From: Tetracentron sinense
Taxonomy: Eukaryota > Streptophyta > Magnoliopsida > Trochodendrales > Trochodendraceae
Assembly: GCA_015143295.1 (NCBI GenBank)
Contig: CM026562.1
Span: 14,474,041-14,538,040 of the forward strand
Length of the DNA stretch: 64,000 bases
Direction of reading: 5' to 3'
Both the position numbers and the translations under genes were made by a program. Below, piece by piece: positions 1 to 11,663 of the stretch; position 1 is the first letter of the stretch; the number at the start of each line of letters is the position of its first letter. The notes below the pieces were generated by a model, which was not told the origin of the DNA, searched no databases, and saw only the letters and a list, made by a program, of their open reading frames with translations.

Positions 1-1
1 A

Positions 2-1869
2 TGTAGAGCCCCGAATCTTTATTGCACTAAGTGATGAATAATGTGTGAATAGTACTCAAGTGTGGTTTTGTGCACTAATGGGCTTTATGTTAATATACGA
101 GTTTGGATTTATGGCGTGCATGTTTTAATGGGCCTAGATATCACTAAGGAGCATGTATTAGGCATAAAAGAGTGTTAGAATGATATTGGAGGAGTTTCAA
201 GCAATCGGAACAAGGTTTTACAGCAAAACAGGGGATCACCAATCGCTCGGTGCCATCCTCCGATCGATCGGTAGCTATCGACTGGTCAACTTTTTTGTAT
301 AGGGAAATTTTCCAGAGAGGGTGTTTTCAACCGATCGCTCAGCTGAAACCACCGATCGACCGGTAAGCCACCGATCGCTCGGTCTGTACCACCGATCGAT
401 CGGTTATACGCAGATTTTCTTCATTAAGGGTGTTTAAGACTTTAGCTACCACCCTTTGACTATATAAAGGCTAGGTTCGTGCCTTAGGGTTTCGGAAACC
501 CTTAGTGCATATTTTTGAGAGATTTTGAAGAGGAGAAGAAGGTGAGGAACTACTTGTTGATCAAGCTTGTGGAAGATCAAGGTTCTTCCACTTCCTTTGG
601 TGATTCTCAACCATGAACTCACGGTTCTTGCTTGTTCCAGCTCGTGGGAATCAAAGACGTTCATTTTACCAAGTTAGATACACTCTACTACCAATCTTGC
701 AATCCTACTAAGTTACTAAATGATGTCCTTCTAAATCTATACTACTTATGTATATATATCTTGGATGTTTATGGTGTGAAAGTATGTAGTTTATATACTT
801 GGGTGAAAGATACTATTATGATGCACTTTAAGTGTTTGAAGAAATACCTCTAAGGGATTTTCTGCTTAAATATGATAATTTCTCTCATATGCTCATATGC
901 TCGCATGTCTCACATGAATCGATGTTTTCCATGGATTTCTCAAAGTACGAAAAGGAGTTTTTCACTAGATGACTAATAAGGAACGATTCTAAGTAACTCT
1001 ATGATTTCTCTAAGATCGTTTCACAAGCTCTACGGATCATACTATGCTCATAAGAAACTCTAGGATAAGCTCTAAGATCGTCTCACAAGCTCTACGGATC
1101 ATAAATGTAATGCTCTAAGATCTCTAAGGATATGCTCTATGTTGTGCTCTATGGTATCTTCATGTCTCTACGGATCATAATGACTCTATGTAACTCCATG
1201 AACTCACAAGAACTCACAAGGCTATGATTATCGCATGACTCACACGGTTATAGTTTTGGTTTTGGTTTCGAACCTCATCTCACATGTTATTTTAAGGTTT
1301 CCACGCTCTTACATGTTTTTACGGATTTCATTCTCCATGATTTGTATGCCCTATGCTTAATGCTTTATTGTTATTAGTTTGTATACGCTGAGTATTCCAC
1401 GCTCAGCCGATATTTGTTATCATCGGCAGGTGCTCGGGCTCCGTTCGACATATGTGGCACGGAACCATGGTTAGAGGAAGAGTACTTCGACCCGGAGCCT
1501 TCCATGGATCATTATCAAGACGATGGTCCTATAGATAGGTGTCGAGACTTCGACTTTTATTGATCGGCAGACTTAGAACTTTACGATGTTATTTTGTGAT
1601 GTGAGTGTGGGGTTTGTCCACTCCACTTTTGGGTTTCCCACATGTATATACTTTTGTTAGTTCATACTTGAACTGAGTTATAGGAGTATCGCTTTGCTTT
1701 CGCTATGTTTAGTATTTTATTCCGCTGTGCATTCTTTATTGCTTCCGCTAGATATGTTTGTGTTTCTGACAGGTCTCCACGTATGCCTTATGTATTAAAT
1801 TGGAGGTATGATACGGCGGTCACGAGTCAATGTATCCCTAACTCCTAGGGGGTATTTTGGGTCGCGACA
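2..1869 (+). mobile_element. Solo LTR, gypsy family A (copy A1)
   Basis: The copy starts TGTAGAGCCCC and ends ..TTTTGGGTCGCGACA, the same terminal pattern as four other copies in the window, and begins TG and ends CA as LTRs do. Inside, in order, are a palindrome array (260-404), a TATA box (461-470), a 5' leader-like stretch, and near 1391-1411 the A-family signature GAGTATTCCACGCTCAGCC. No internal coding region follows, so it is a solo LTR or a truncated element. The left target duplication lies outside the window, so insertion cannot be proven here. Transcription would run on the plus strand. Confidence 0.8.
260..470 (+). promoter_or_regulatory. Palindrome array plus TATA box of LTR A1
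   Basis: CCGATCGATCGG lies at 260-271, with variants ACCGATCGCTC near 330, ACCGATCGACCGGT near 350-363, ACCGATCGCTCGGT at 370-383 and ACCGATCGATCGGT at 391-404. A TATA box, TATATAAAGG, follows at 461-470, about 57 bp after the last palindrome. Position and spacing suggest a U3 promoter element. That function is inferred, not shown. Confidence 0.6.
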
Positions 1870-3320
1870 ATACTTGTTGAACTGAACTAAATATATATAT
1901 GTCAGTTATTTTCTAATGTTTCTTCAAAAGTGTTTAGGAGGTTCAGTTCAATGAAAAAGTAATCATGAGAAAGGGTTCTATTCATAAGCTAGGGACTATG
2001 AACAGTGGAATTGTTCCAATCCCGTAAGCTTACAAGTGATATCGGAATGTGGAAGGATTTATTTGTAAATATATTGTGAGATGGTACTTACAAGCAATTC
2101 TCTAATTTCTAGAGGTTAATCACATTGTGTTAATGGACATTAATTGTGATTAGTGGAAGTCCAGGGACTTAGATAACATTCTATGATCGTAATGGAGTTT
2201 TAGGAAAGGTGTTTCCTAGTAACAATGCTTTAACCAATAGGTTGAGTACTTGGTCCCACAACCAGAAATAGGAGATCCCTTTAGATCCCACACACAAGGA
2301 CCTTCTTAAAGTATTTAATTTAATTATTAATTAAATTAATTAATTTCTCTAAGTAATCACTATATGGTATAGTGAAGCTCTAAAAGGTGGAATCACATTA
2401 GATGTGAAAAACCAAATGGGTGGACCCATTGGAGAATATTTTAAAAGAATTATTAAAGTGACCAAAAGGGTTTAGAACCCATTGGGGGCGTGTGGAGTGG
2501 GGCCCACCTAGGGTGGGACGCCCACTTCAAGGAGGAATAATAATTGTTATTATTTTAATTAGTTTCTAATAACTAATATCCTTATTGGATAAGGTTAGTT
2601 AGTTAGTTAGTTAGAGTTAGTTACTAATTAAAGATTCCTTGTTGGACAAGGATTCAATTAGTTTCTTGCTAATCAAGGAATCCTAATTGGATTAGGATAA
2701 TGATAAGATTAGTGGGACACTAATGGATAAGGTTAGTTTCTATTAATGATTAATTCTAATTAATTAGGAGAAATCAAGAATAGAAAGAATTGAGGAATCC
2801 TTATTGGATGAGGATTAGGAGTCTTGAGTTGCAAGCAACCCAAACTCTCCTATATATAGAGGTGGACGTCCAAGGCTTGTGACATAAGAAAGTTTCCAGA
2901 TTTTTGGATCTCTCTCTCTCTCCTGAAACCTCACGCCCAAGCCTCCCTCTTTATAGAGTGTACAGTCACCCCTCTCCCCTTTCTTCTCTTGTGTATTCTA
3001 AGTTTTGAATAATCAAGAAGAAGAAGATCAAGAATCTTGATCATCAAGAAAAGTTCTTGATAATAAAGATTGGATCTTTATTTAAAGATCCTAGAGCTGA
3101 AAATTTAGAAGGACCATTAGCTTCCATTAGAGAAAGCTTTAAAGGAAAAAGAAGATTCGTGTGAATCGACAAGAGACTTGACACTTGTGAAGTTTTGCGA
3201 GTACTATTCTAACGTAGATTTGACTTAACAATTTCAAAGTCGCAAAGGTGAATGTTATTCCTACCTTCATTGAATAAAATCAAATAGAATCTTAGTCAAA
3301 TCTTGGGATTCGATGTATGC
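1870..3320. other. Unclassified AT-rich, LTR-like repeat
   Basis: No coding region is recognisable. The stretch has a 65-bp-spaced inverted repeat at its left edge, long TTAATTAA-rich tracts near 2315-2345, repeated TTAGTTAG near 2595-2625, and a good TATA box (CTATATATAGAGG, about 2851-2863) followed by a CT-rich leader. This would fit the U3-R-U5 layout of another LTR family on the plus strand, but I found no matching ends or target duplication. The stretch near 12,750-12,950 looks distantly similar (GATCCCxTTTGATC followed by AATTTAATTAT). Confidence 0.3.
1877..1951. repeat. Short perfect inverted repeat
   Basis: TTGAACTGAAC at 1877-1887 is matched exactly by its reverse complement GTTCAGTTCAA at 1941-1951, immediately right of the end of LTR A1. 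It could be the ends of a very small foldback insertion or chance. No target duplication is clear. Confidence 0.45.
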
Positions 3321-3507
3321 CCCCAAAAACTGTGTTTCTAAAATTAAAAAGAGGCATACTTTCAACTTGAACCGAACACATGAATTAACATGTCGATAAT
3401 ATAACCTTCCTATTTCTTAACACTTAAGAGTATTTATACTCTTAATTTCGAACGCCCATGACCCAACATGAACACGTAGAGTATTATACTCTATTCTCCA
3501 CACATAC
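3321..3507. other. Host DNA left of LTR A2, with two small palindromes
   Basis: No gene is visible. TTAAGAGTATTTATACTCTT (from 3422) and AGAGTATTATACTCT (about 3478-3492) are near-perfect palindromes. This segment was contiguous with 6804 onward before copy A2 inserted at CATAC, so it is probably part of the same older LTR piece. Confidence 0.35.
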
Positions 3508-3772
3508 TGTAGAACCCCAAATCTCATTTGTATAGCCGGTGCATAGGGTGTGAATAGTGCCAGTGAAGGCTTGATGCCATATGTAAGTGATTGGATGGTT
3601 CTCAATGCGAATGAGATATCGTGTTTTTATTTGGAGGAATAATGTGTTTTAAATTATGTTAAAGTCTTAAGAATGTTTCCAAGGCTCAATTGGGTTAAAT
3701 AAGAAAGGTTGGAAAAGTTCTAAGTGTTAAAAATGAGAAAAACAACAAAAGTGGCAAGAAGCAGGGCAAAAC

Positions 3773-3906
3773 AAGTCGACCTATTTTGCTACCAGTCGAC
3801 CGATACCCACTACCGGTCGACCGATGATCACACTAAATGTATGGGGTTTTATTCCAGAGAGGGGTGTTTGGGCCGGTCGATCGATCCTCATTACCGGTCG
3901 ATTGAT
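3773..3906 (+). promoter_or_regulatory. Palindrome array of LTR A2
   Basis: Successive GTCGAC-type sites: AAGTCGACC, CAGTCGACCG, ACCGGTCGACCG (3812-3823), CCGGTCGATCGATC (3873-3886) and ACCGGTCGATTGATC (about 3893-3907). These replace the CGATCGATCG version found in copy A1 at the same place in the LTR. A weak TATA-like AGATAAACC follows near 3983. Confidence 0.55.
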
Positions 3907-4499
3907 CCCCCGAAATTTTTCCCATTTGGTCTGTTTTACCAAATCATTAAGGGTAAATTGGTCTTTTGACCTCCCCTTTTCCTAGATAAACCAATTTTGT
4001 GGGTTGATGGTTTCATAAACCCTCAGGCTTGCACTTTGAGAGATTAGAGAAGGAGTAAAGGTGGAGAAGCTAGGGTTTGGTGCAAGAGTTTGTTGGATGA
4101 TCAAGTGGATCTTGGATTTCTTCTTTCAAGCAAAGATCCTTCTTCTTTGAAGCTTGGATCTCATTCCTCAAGTCCCTCAAGATCTCCTTCAAGTCTTCAA
4201 GGTTCGTACTTTCTACTACCTAGATTACAAACCTAGGTTTTCAAGCTTTTAAATGTTAAAGGATTGTATACAAATACCAAACCAAGCATGTTTCCCTAAA
4301 ATGTATGGATTATTAAGCATGATTGGAATGTAATAGGCTAAGTAACCATGTCATATGCCATGTATGTCAAATGTATGATGCCTAATGAAAAATCAATTCG
4401 GTGAACCTCAAATCAAGGTTTGAGTTGAGAACTCACAAAGTCAAGGGGATGGTTAGGACTTCCTATAAGTCTATCTACCATTTTTTATGTTTTAACAAT

Positions 4500-5690
4500 T
4501 AAGTTATTAAATTAAGGGATGATGTACTTTAAGTGCGGAAAATAGAAAGCCAAGCAAACCACAACACAAGAACTTTTACGTGGAAACCCTTCTGAGAAAA
4601 ACCACGGGACCTAGTTCAGCCATGAGAATCTACTAAGACAAAGTTAACAAGAACTTACAAGACTTGAACTTGACTCCTTCGAACTCGACACTACGATCCT
4701 TCAGTTCTTAGTCCTCCACACCTTGAAAAGTCATCACGTATTCTCAAGTTCTGTGATCAACCGCAGCCGCTCGTACTTCTCTTTGTGTCTTGAAAACAGT
4801 CCACGATCTTTCGATCGATCTCCGTCAATGACGGCTTCGGATTCCACCGACCAAATCACTCTACAACGATCCTTCTCGGATCGATCTCTTTCACAAAGGC
4901 TCTGGAACACTTCGGGGGAGTGTTCAGGGTCGACCCCTAAGTTGTTCTCCATGAAGTGGAAGGGTTCCCCACTTATAGGGAATCAAAAACAACCTTTAGA
5001 AGTTGGTAAAGTTGATCAAAAACCAAAGAGGCATTAAAAGAATGATTTAGGCATGTTTCCCAATTCAGGGTCGACCCCCAAGGATAGTTGGGTCGACCCA
5101 AATGTGCACTTGGGTCAACCCAACTATCCTTGGGGGTCGACCCTCAAATTTTGAAGTTGCTGTCCAATTTTCCCATATATAAATTTAGCTCTTCAAGGTC
5201 GACCCTCAACGCCCAGGGTCAATCTTGAGGTTAAAAATGAATTCAAAAATTCCTTTTTAGCTCTCATTTCCTTCACAAAAGTTGTATCGCTTTTCGACGC
5301 GGTCGATTTGATATATTATAGAGAAAAATCTGAGCTACGGTTTGTGAGATATGCCTCTCGCAAGCAACCTTGGTTTTTTTTTTAAAAAATCAGCATTTTA
5401 AACTTGTTTTGCACTACTTATCTCATCACCTAAGGTCTATATGATTACTCTAGGACACTTACCACCTAAGGCATCATGTTATGATTATTCTAGGTCAAAT
5501 CCCACCTATGATCACATGGTATCTAGGTCACTTACCATCCTATAAAGGAAATGATCATCTGAGTGGATCAAGCGATTCTTCAACGCGCTTCAACTTCACT
5601 TGTCGTGGATGCTTGACGGCAATGACACAAGATACACACCTAGACACCTAGACTTACTTTTTTTGACACCAGAATATGCCAACACAAAAA
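4500..5690 (+). mobile_element. Unclassified insertion inside LTR A2 (approximate ends)
   Basis: This block accounts for the extra length of A2 and differs from all other A copies. It opens with a stretch containing ACTTTTACGTGGAAACCC and GAAAAACCACGG, a motif pair I associate with ends of plant LTR-type repeats. It holds several GGGTCGACCC sites, a 76-bp near-perfect inverted repeat and a TATA box at about 5174-5187 (CATATATAAATTTA). I could not fix its borders or a target duplication. The open frames at 4723-5037 (plus) and 4734-4952 (minus) overlap on opposite strands and match nothing I know. Confidence 0.4.
5068..5143. repeat. 76-bp inverted repeat of GGGTCGACCC units
   Basis: Two 33-bp arms (5068-5100 and 5111-5143) are reverse complements with one mismatch, around a 10-bp loop. 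Each arm begins and ends with a GGGTCGACCC-type palindrome, so the structure is a palindrome of palindromes. A TATA box follows about 30 bp downstream, the same relation seen in the LTR arrays of this window. Confidence 0.8.
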
Positions 5691-6803
5691 ACATGAACTT
5701 TACACCTAGTGCCAAGATTTCCATGTTTAAAGCTTGTTCAAGAGCATCATGATGTTTTAGGGTTTATTCCACAAATGTTCCATTTCTATTATGCCTATAT
5801 GTGCTTTCTTTAAGATCTTCCATGTCTATATAAATGGTTGAATGCTATATGTTACTCCTTTAAGTACTTTCATACCATTATGTTGTCCATAATGCACTAT
5901 GCACAAGCATGCATGTATGTATAACCGAATTTGTAAGTATAAATACATGAAGACAAGACACATGATTCCACGCAATGCATGATAATGCCGGACATTGGGC
6001 CGGTCAAGGATGTTAGTGAGGCTAGTATGTCCATCCATTCCATAGTTTAGGTATTAGCCACCCAGGGCACTAACATCTGGCTTTAAGAAAACAAGACAAG
6101 GCAAGCAAGATAAGACCACGTGATTCAACATGACAAGACCAGACAAGCATGATTATCATGAGACAAGAAAAAGACAAAAATAGTTTTTAAGAATGACGAA
6201 CATGTTTTGAAACACGAACCGATATTTTCACGAATAAGTATGAATTATGCACATGGAGTTTTATACTGGTTTTCGCATTTAGTCTCATGCATGTCATGTA
6301 CATTTATGTCATTTAAATCGAAATCATAAATTTGTTTATGTTATTAATATTGTTAGCTAGTAGCTTGTACTCACTGAGTATTCCATGCTCAGCCGTACAT
6401 TTCATGTCGGCAGGTCCGGTGATTTTCTTCAATCCCGAGCCATGGGCTGAGGAAGAGTATGTTGAAGAAGAGACGCTTATTCCATTGCAGCCTCAGGAGG
6501 ACATAGATCTAGATAGATGGCCTTATCTAGACTATTGTTGAGTTGAGAGTCAGTGAGGTTCTCTTATTTTGTATTTTGATAGGTGGGTATGTCCACCTCT
6601 ACTTGAGATGTTTTGTATATGAACTTGGAATACTGATTATGTGTAGAAAAGAAAGAAAAAAGTTAGTTATGCTTCCGCACTTGTTTTAGATTTCCACTAT
6701 ATATATGCCTTGTACATTTTGCAGGATGGTTGTCAAGATTCATATTAGTCTTGTCTAAAGTCTCACCTAACTCCTAGGGGAGATTTTGGGGCACGACACA
6801 TAC

Positions 6804-6938
6804 AACACTAAACTTAACAAAACTCCATTCCCTTAATCATTACACGAATAACACAATTACATGAAGGTTTTCGCCTTTTACAAGACTAGTGCTTGGCACT
6901 ATTCACCGTGCTATGCAACCAAGTTTTAGGGTTCTACA
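6804..6938 (-). mobile_element. Terminal fragment of a family A LTR
   Basis: Read on the minus strand it starts TGTAGAACCCTAAAACTTGG and shares GGTGAATAGTGCC with copy A2, so it is the 5' tip of an A LTR. Copy A2 inserted into this older piece, since the CATAC duplication lies at its left border. The remainder of the older LTR cannot be recognised left of 3507. Confidence 0.6.
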
Positions 6939-9325
6939 ATTTTGAACTTCTATACAAGAGCTTACATAAGCAATAACAACTTGTCATTACAATAACTCAT
7001 CATAAACAAATATGTTACCTTACTTGCTACAGTAGCATTTACTTTTACAGCCAATAATATGCCGGTACACTTTCTAAAATCTATCAAGCGTTGCTCCTTA
7101 CCAATTGGCAACCGCTTCAAAATCTGAAGACATTAAATAAGGGGTGAGCTATAGAGCCCTACAAAATCCACAGTCCATCTAGACTTTTTTCACATAGTAA
7201 CAACCATCAATAACAATATAGCATTACAGTTTAATTTTTATATTATAATAATATATAATATCGTAATTCGTGACCCGAGGTCACTCAAGGCTATTTCACC
7301 CTATTCTGAGAATCCCGACCTGTAATTATCAAGTTCATCCAATCATCATCAATAACACCAGGTTACCGTTCCTAATAACCGCTCAAACTCTGTCCTTGAG
7401 TCCGTAGACTCGATCAACTGGGTCTTCGCCCGTGTTTAACCTTTTCCTTGTAGTCTATATACTAAATATCTAATTTAGAGTATGTAGACTCGTTATCCAT
7501 TTCAAAATTCGTTATGATCGAAAACCCTGTTACCATGGCGTCTCATACCACCATGATAACTATTGAAATCAACCTGGCTTACACCTAATGAAATCAAACC
7601 TTGAGTCCTTAGACTCCGTACAACCTTGAGTCCTTAGATTCAATATATAATCTGGGCCTTCACCCGCTAGAACCAACACAAATCATCTAATCTCGGTCAA
7701 TGTGGGGAACCTTTCCTCATAGCCTCTCCATCAGATACAACAACACCTCTGACCTGAACCTACGTGGGAACCTGTCCTCACGATATTTCTGTTAGATGAC
7801 ATAACACCTCTGACCTTAGCCTACATAAGGAACCTGTCCTCACGGGATTTCATTCATATGACAACACCTTTGACCTCAGCCTATGTGGGGAACTTGTCCT
7901 CACGACACATCTATGAGATGACACAACACCTCTGACCTCAGCCTACATAAGGAATCTACCCTCGTGGTATTTCTGTTAGATGACACAGCACCTTTGACCT
8001 CAGTCTACGTAGAGAACCTACCCTCACAACATTTTTGTCTGATGACACAACACCTCTGACCTCAATCTACGAGCAAAACCTACCCTCACGACATTTCTGT
8101 CAGATGACACATCACCTCTGACCTCAACCTACATGGCGAACCTGTCCTCATGACATTTTTGTCAGATGACATAACACCTCTAACCTCAGCCTACATGAGA
8201 AACTTGTCCTCATGACATTTCGGTTAGACAACACAACACCTCTAACCTCAGCCTACGTGTGGAACCTGCCCTCACGGCATTTCTATCAGATGACACAATA
8301 TCTTTGACCTCAATCTACATAGAGAACATTTTCTCATGGCATTTTTGTCAGACGACACAACACCTCTGACCTCAGCCTACGTGCGGAACCTGTCCTCACG
8401 GTATTTCTGTCAGATGATACGACACCTTTGATCTCAACCTAGGTGGGAAACCTGTCCTCGTGACATTTCTGTCAGATAACATAACCATCAATTATCATCA
8501 CAGCCTCTGTTGGGTGTATACTTGTCGGCATAGGTTAATACCCCCTCATGGTAACATCCTTGATTTCGTACACTCAATATAACCTTAGGTCTATAGACCC
8601 GATACAATTTTGGGTCCATAGACTCGATGTCATTCAAAATTTCCCGACTATCAATCCTGGAGAAACCCCAGATCTTAGTAGACCCACCTCTCCAGACCTA
8701 GTCAAAAAGGAACCATAGACAGCATTTAACACAGGTTAGGTTTTCTAACCGTAGGAAATCCTAATTAATCCAAGCCTCGCTTAATTAATTGAATACATTG
8801 GGCCTCCTTCTCGTGGATCAAATTCGAGGGTATACCGTCCCGGTGTGGAACATTACCTGGCCGATGAACCCTTTCATCGTCTTACAAGTGTCCAAGTAAC
8901 ATCACATCATACAAGGATCGTTTCGATAGGAAAAATATTCGGGCCAATGGCCCCACCATCGCCTTTAAAGTGTCTAATAATATCACATCATACAAGGGCA
9001 TTCCGATAGGGAACATATACGGGCCAATGGATCCATCCATCGCCTTAAACTACTTTCAAATAATCATTTTGTCACCTAAGGTGACATCATAACACACGAG
9101 GGACCCAAACCGGGCTTCCCGAATGTCCTAACACAGTCGAGATCCAAAATCTTCAAACTTGCGCACCTACGATTGATCGCCTGTACTGGGGCGATCGATC
9201 ACCCTTTCACCTAAGCCAAAATTTAGGGCTGTTAAGGGCCGAAATTGAGGGCCACACCCCTCTACTCCATTCAAATCCCTTCACATCCATTTCACACAAA
9301 ATCCACTAGGTCTCCGACCCTCTTC
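6939..9325 (-). mobile_element. Family B LTR fragment (copy B1)
   Basis: The order of landmarks matches the 3' half of complete B LTRs read on the minus strand: a GTGACCCGAGGTCAC-type motif near 7269, CTGTCCTTGAGTCCGTAGACT-like phrases, the minisatellite block, TTAGGTTTTCTAACCGTAGG near 8740 and GAGGGTATACCGTCCCGGTG near 8827. The sequence is diverged from the complete element at 28-39 kb. Both true ends are missing: the left side is cut at the A fragment and the right side runs into a minus-strand A LTR at 9326. It carries GCGATCGATCACC near 9191. Confidence 0.7.
7744..8490. repeat. About 12 copies of a ~60-bp minisatellite in LTR B1
   Basis: Each unit contains CACCTCTGACCTCAGCCTAC, then a variant of GGGAACCTGTCCTCACGACA and TTTCTGTCAGATGACACAA. 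Spacing between units is close to 60 bp. Units differ by a few bases each, so the block is not recent. It lies at the position where other B LTRs carry different minisatellites. Confidence 0.85.
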
Positions 9326-11455
9326 TGTCACGCCCCAAAATACCCCTTAGGAGTTAAGGGATTCTTTAGAGGTGACTATTCATACCTGCCAAACCATCCT
9401 GTAATAAACAAGGCTAACATGATACAATGAAAACAGTAATCAGAGTGCGGAAGCTATAGCATAAGTGCGGAAGCTAAACATAGATGCGAAAACGTGAACC
9501 AACTTTTTCTTTTCTTCTATAACTCAAACCAATATTTCAAGTTTATACACATAACATATCAAGTCAAAGGTGGACATGCCCACCTATCAAAATACAAAAT
9601 GAACTATTGAGCCTACTATGCTCAACAGTAATCTAAATATGACCATATGTCGCGATCTCTATCCTCCTGCGACTGCATCGGGATAGGAGGCTTTCTCTCC
9701 TCTACATACTCTTGTTCAACCCAAGGCTCAGGGTTGAGGGCTTCCTCAGTACCTGCCGACATAAAAGTACAACTGAGTATGGAATACTCAGTGAGTATAA
9801 GCTACTAGCTAACCATAGCAATAACAATTACACAAAGGCAACGAGATATAATTCATCATTTCAATTTAAAGCAACACTACCAGCATATAACAAATAGCAT
9901 TGAAGTAAAGCAATGTAATAATCTTGACATGCTTGAATGAATGCGAAAACCTCTGTAAAACACATACTTTAAAAATCATGTCTTGTTCTTGAAAATAGCT
10001 TTTCATGTTTCTTTCAAAACTTGTTTGTCATGTTTGAAAACTTGTTTCTTGTCTTGGTCTTATTCGTGAGAATCACACATGTTTGTCTTGTCTTGCTTGG
10101 AATCACTTGTCTTGCTTGTTCTTATCATATTCTTGACATGTTCTCGACTTGACTTGCTTGTATACTTGTGAGCCAGAGGTTAGTGCCCTTGAACCGACTT
10201 ATGAGTCGGGAATGTAAATTCCCTTCAGCGAAATAGATATATATAGAAAATGGTACACCAACCTCCATGTCTTGTTTTCTTGTGAGCCAGGTATGACATA
10301 ACTTGCGATATGCCCTACCCTTGACCGGCCCGATGTTCGGCTTTATCAATCATGCTTTTTTTCTTGTGAGCCAAGTATAACATATCCTAGGGATATGCCC
10401 TACTCTTGACCGGCCCGATGTCTGACTTTATCATTCGTGTTGTGAATCACATTCTTGTTCTTGTTGTTTCATATACTTTGTACTTTAATAAAAATATCGG
10501 TTAATACATGTATGTGTGTGTGCGAGGCAATGTGTAATAATCATAATGACATGAATAAATAAAAAGAATCATGTGTATAGCACTTGTAGTGATCACGATA
10601 GCATGTGCAACAAAAGGGGTCTTGCATAGCATTTTCATTCTCAATATAATCATGTGAGGACGCACACAATGTAACCAGCATTTAATCGACATATCATTTG
10701 TTTGGGAAAAATTGCATAATCCTACTTCCATTTTCCTCATTAAATCCATTTGACTCTAGTTTAGGCATTTTATCAAACACATGGCGTGCAACATTTCTTA
10801 GTCGTTTCATTTCTTCTTTTTAGTGCATGCATTTCATCAAAACATCAAGGTATGTTCATTATTTGTAGAATACCCTTCCACACAATACATCACACACCAT
10901 GACATCCAAACGCCTTAACCCCCATCCAATCCATAAATCGTGATACCACTTATTTATCTTGTTTATATTTAGAGAAAATGGTACATTTCAAAGAAAAGAG
11001 GAATACAAGATCAAAAATCGTCATTTTCAATAGAGAAACCCTAATTATTGCTAAAGGAGTTAGTAGGGTGTACAAACCTTTGAGGATAAACTCCTCACTT
11101 GAAGAAGAAATCCTTGATCAAGGAGTCCAAGCTTGAGGAAGGAGAAGACACCACCTTGAATAGAAGATCCTTGCTTGATTTGAACAATCCAAGCTTGAGG
11201 ATGAAGATCTAAGCCCCAATGGCGTGTGGGAGTGAGATCCAAGCCTTGAAGAAGCTTTTGGAAGCAAGACTTGAGCTCCACCTTGATCCAATTGAAAATC
11301 CCCTTTTGAAACCCTAGCTCTCTCACTCTTTTCCCCTCAAAATGTCTCCCCCATTTGTTAAAACCCTTAGTCCCACGAAATGTGGGTTTATATAAGAGTT
11401 TGGGGTTGCCAAAACCCCAAAATACCCTTAAAACAGCATTGGAAGTCGGCCGATT
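9326..11455 (-). mobile_element. Truncated family A LTR (copy A3)
   Basis: On the plus strand it opens TGTCACGCCCCAAAATACCC, the reverse complement of the A-family 3' end, and follows copy A5 (57,673) through the signature CTGAGTATGGAATACTCAG near 9773. The 10,160-10,430 stretch has three CTTGTGAGCCA units separated by CCGGCCCGATG blocks. It breaks off near AAGTCGGCCGATTATG (about 11,446), inside where the palindrome array should be, so the 5' tip of the LTR is lost. The left flank TCTTC has no matching partner. Confidence 0.8.
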
Positions 11456-11465
11456 ATGATGGATG

Positions 11466-11647
11466 ATCAGGATTTTATTATATTTCAGTTACAGTTATGG
11501 ATTATGGATTTAGTTTATGTTATTAATTGAATAAATTTTTAGGTTTGTATTTTTAGTATGCCTTAAATGCTTCTAACATGATGGTTTGTTAAGTAAGTCA
11601 TTTGTCAAGATCTCACATTCTCCTAGGTGGGGTTTTGGGGCGTGACA
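11466..11647 (+). mobile_element. 3' end of a family A LTR
   Basis: The block ends TTGGGGCGTGACA, as A LTRs do, and is preceded by ATGATGGTTTGTTAAG and CTCCTAGGTGG, comparable with the last 180 bp of copy A2. Because it is followed by a primer-binding site rather than by a target duplication, it is the 5' LTR remnant of a plus-strand element. Confidence 0.75.
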
Positions 11648-11651
11648 GAAG

Positions 11652-11663
11652 TGCTATCAGAGT
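11652..11663 (+). other. Primer-binding site, tRNA-iMet type
   Basis: TGCTATCAGAGT lies 4 bp after the LTR end. The usual plant sequence complementary to the initiator tRNA-Met 3' end is TGGTATCAGAGC, so two positions differ. It ties the A LTRs to a retrotransposon family with ordinary tRNA-iMet priming. Confidence 0.7.

Larger units (their letters stand above)
3508..6798 (+). mobile_element. Solo LTR, family A (copy A2), with nested insertion
   Basis: The copy starts TGTAGAACCCC and ends GGGGCACGACA, and is flanked by the exact 5-bp duplication CATAC (3503-3507 and 6799-6803). It therefore inserted as a retrotransposon and later lost its interior by LTR-LTR recombination. It shows the family signature CTGAGTATTCCATGCTCAGCC near 6373-6393 and a palindrome array at 3773-3906. 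At 3291 bp it is much longer than the 1655-2372 bp of other A copies, because roughly 1.2 kb of other DNA (about 4.5-5.7 kb) lies inside. Short open frames such as the one at 6332-6541 have no recognisable product. Confidence 0.9.

Noticed and set aside
1-1874. Target-site duplication for LTR A1
   Set aside because: Only one base precedes the LTR in the window, and it does not match the last base of the ATACT that follows. The test needs sequence to the left.
4723-5037. 104-codon plus-strand frame with an overlapping minus-strand frame
   Set aside because: It sits in an inserted repeat, is Ser-rich without a domain, and is mirrored by an open frame on the other strand.
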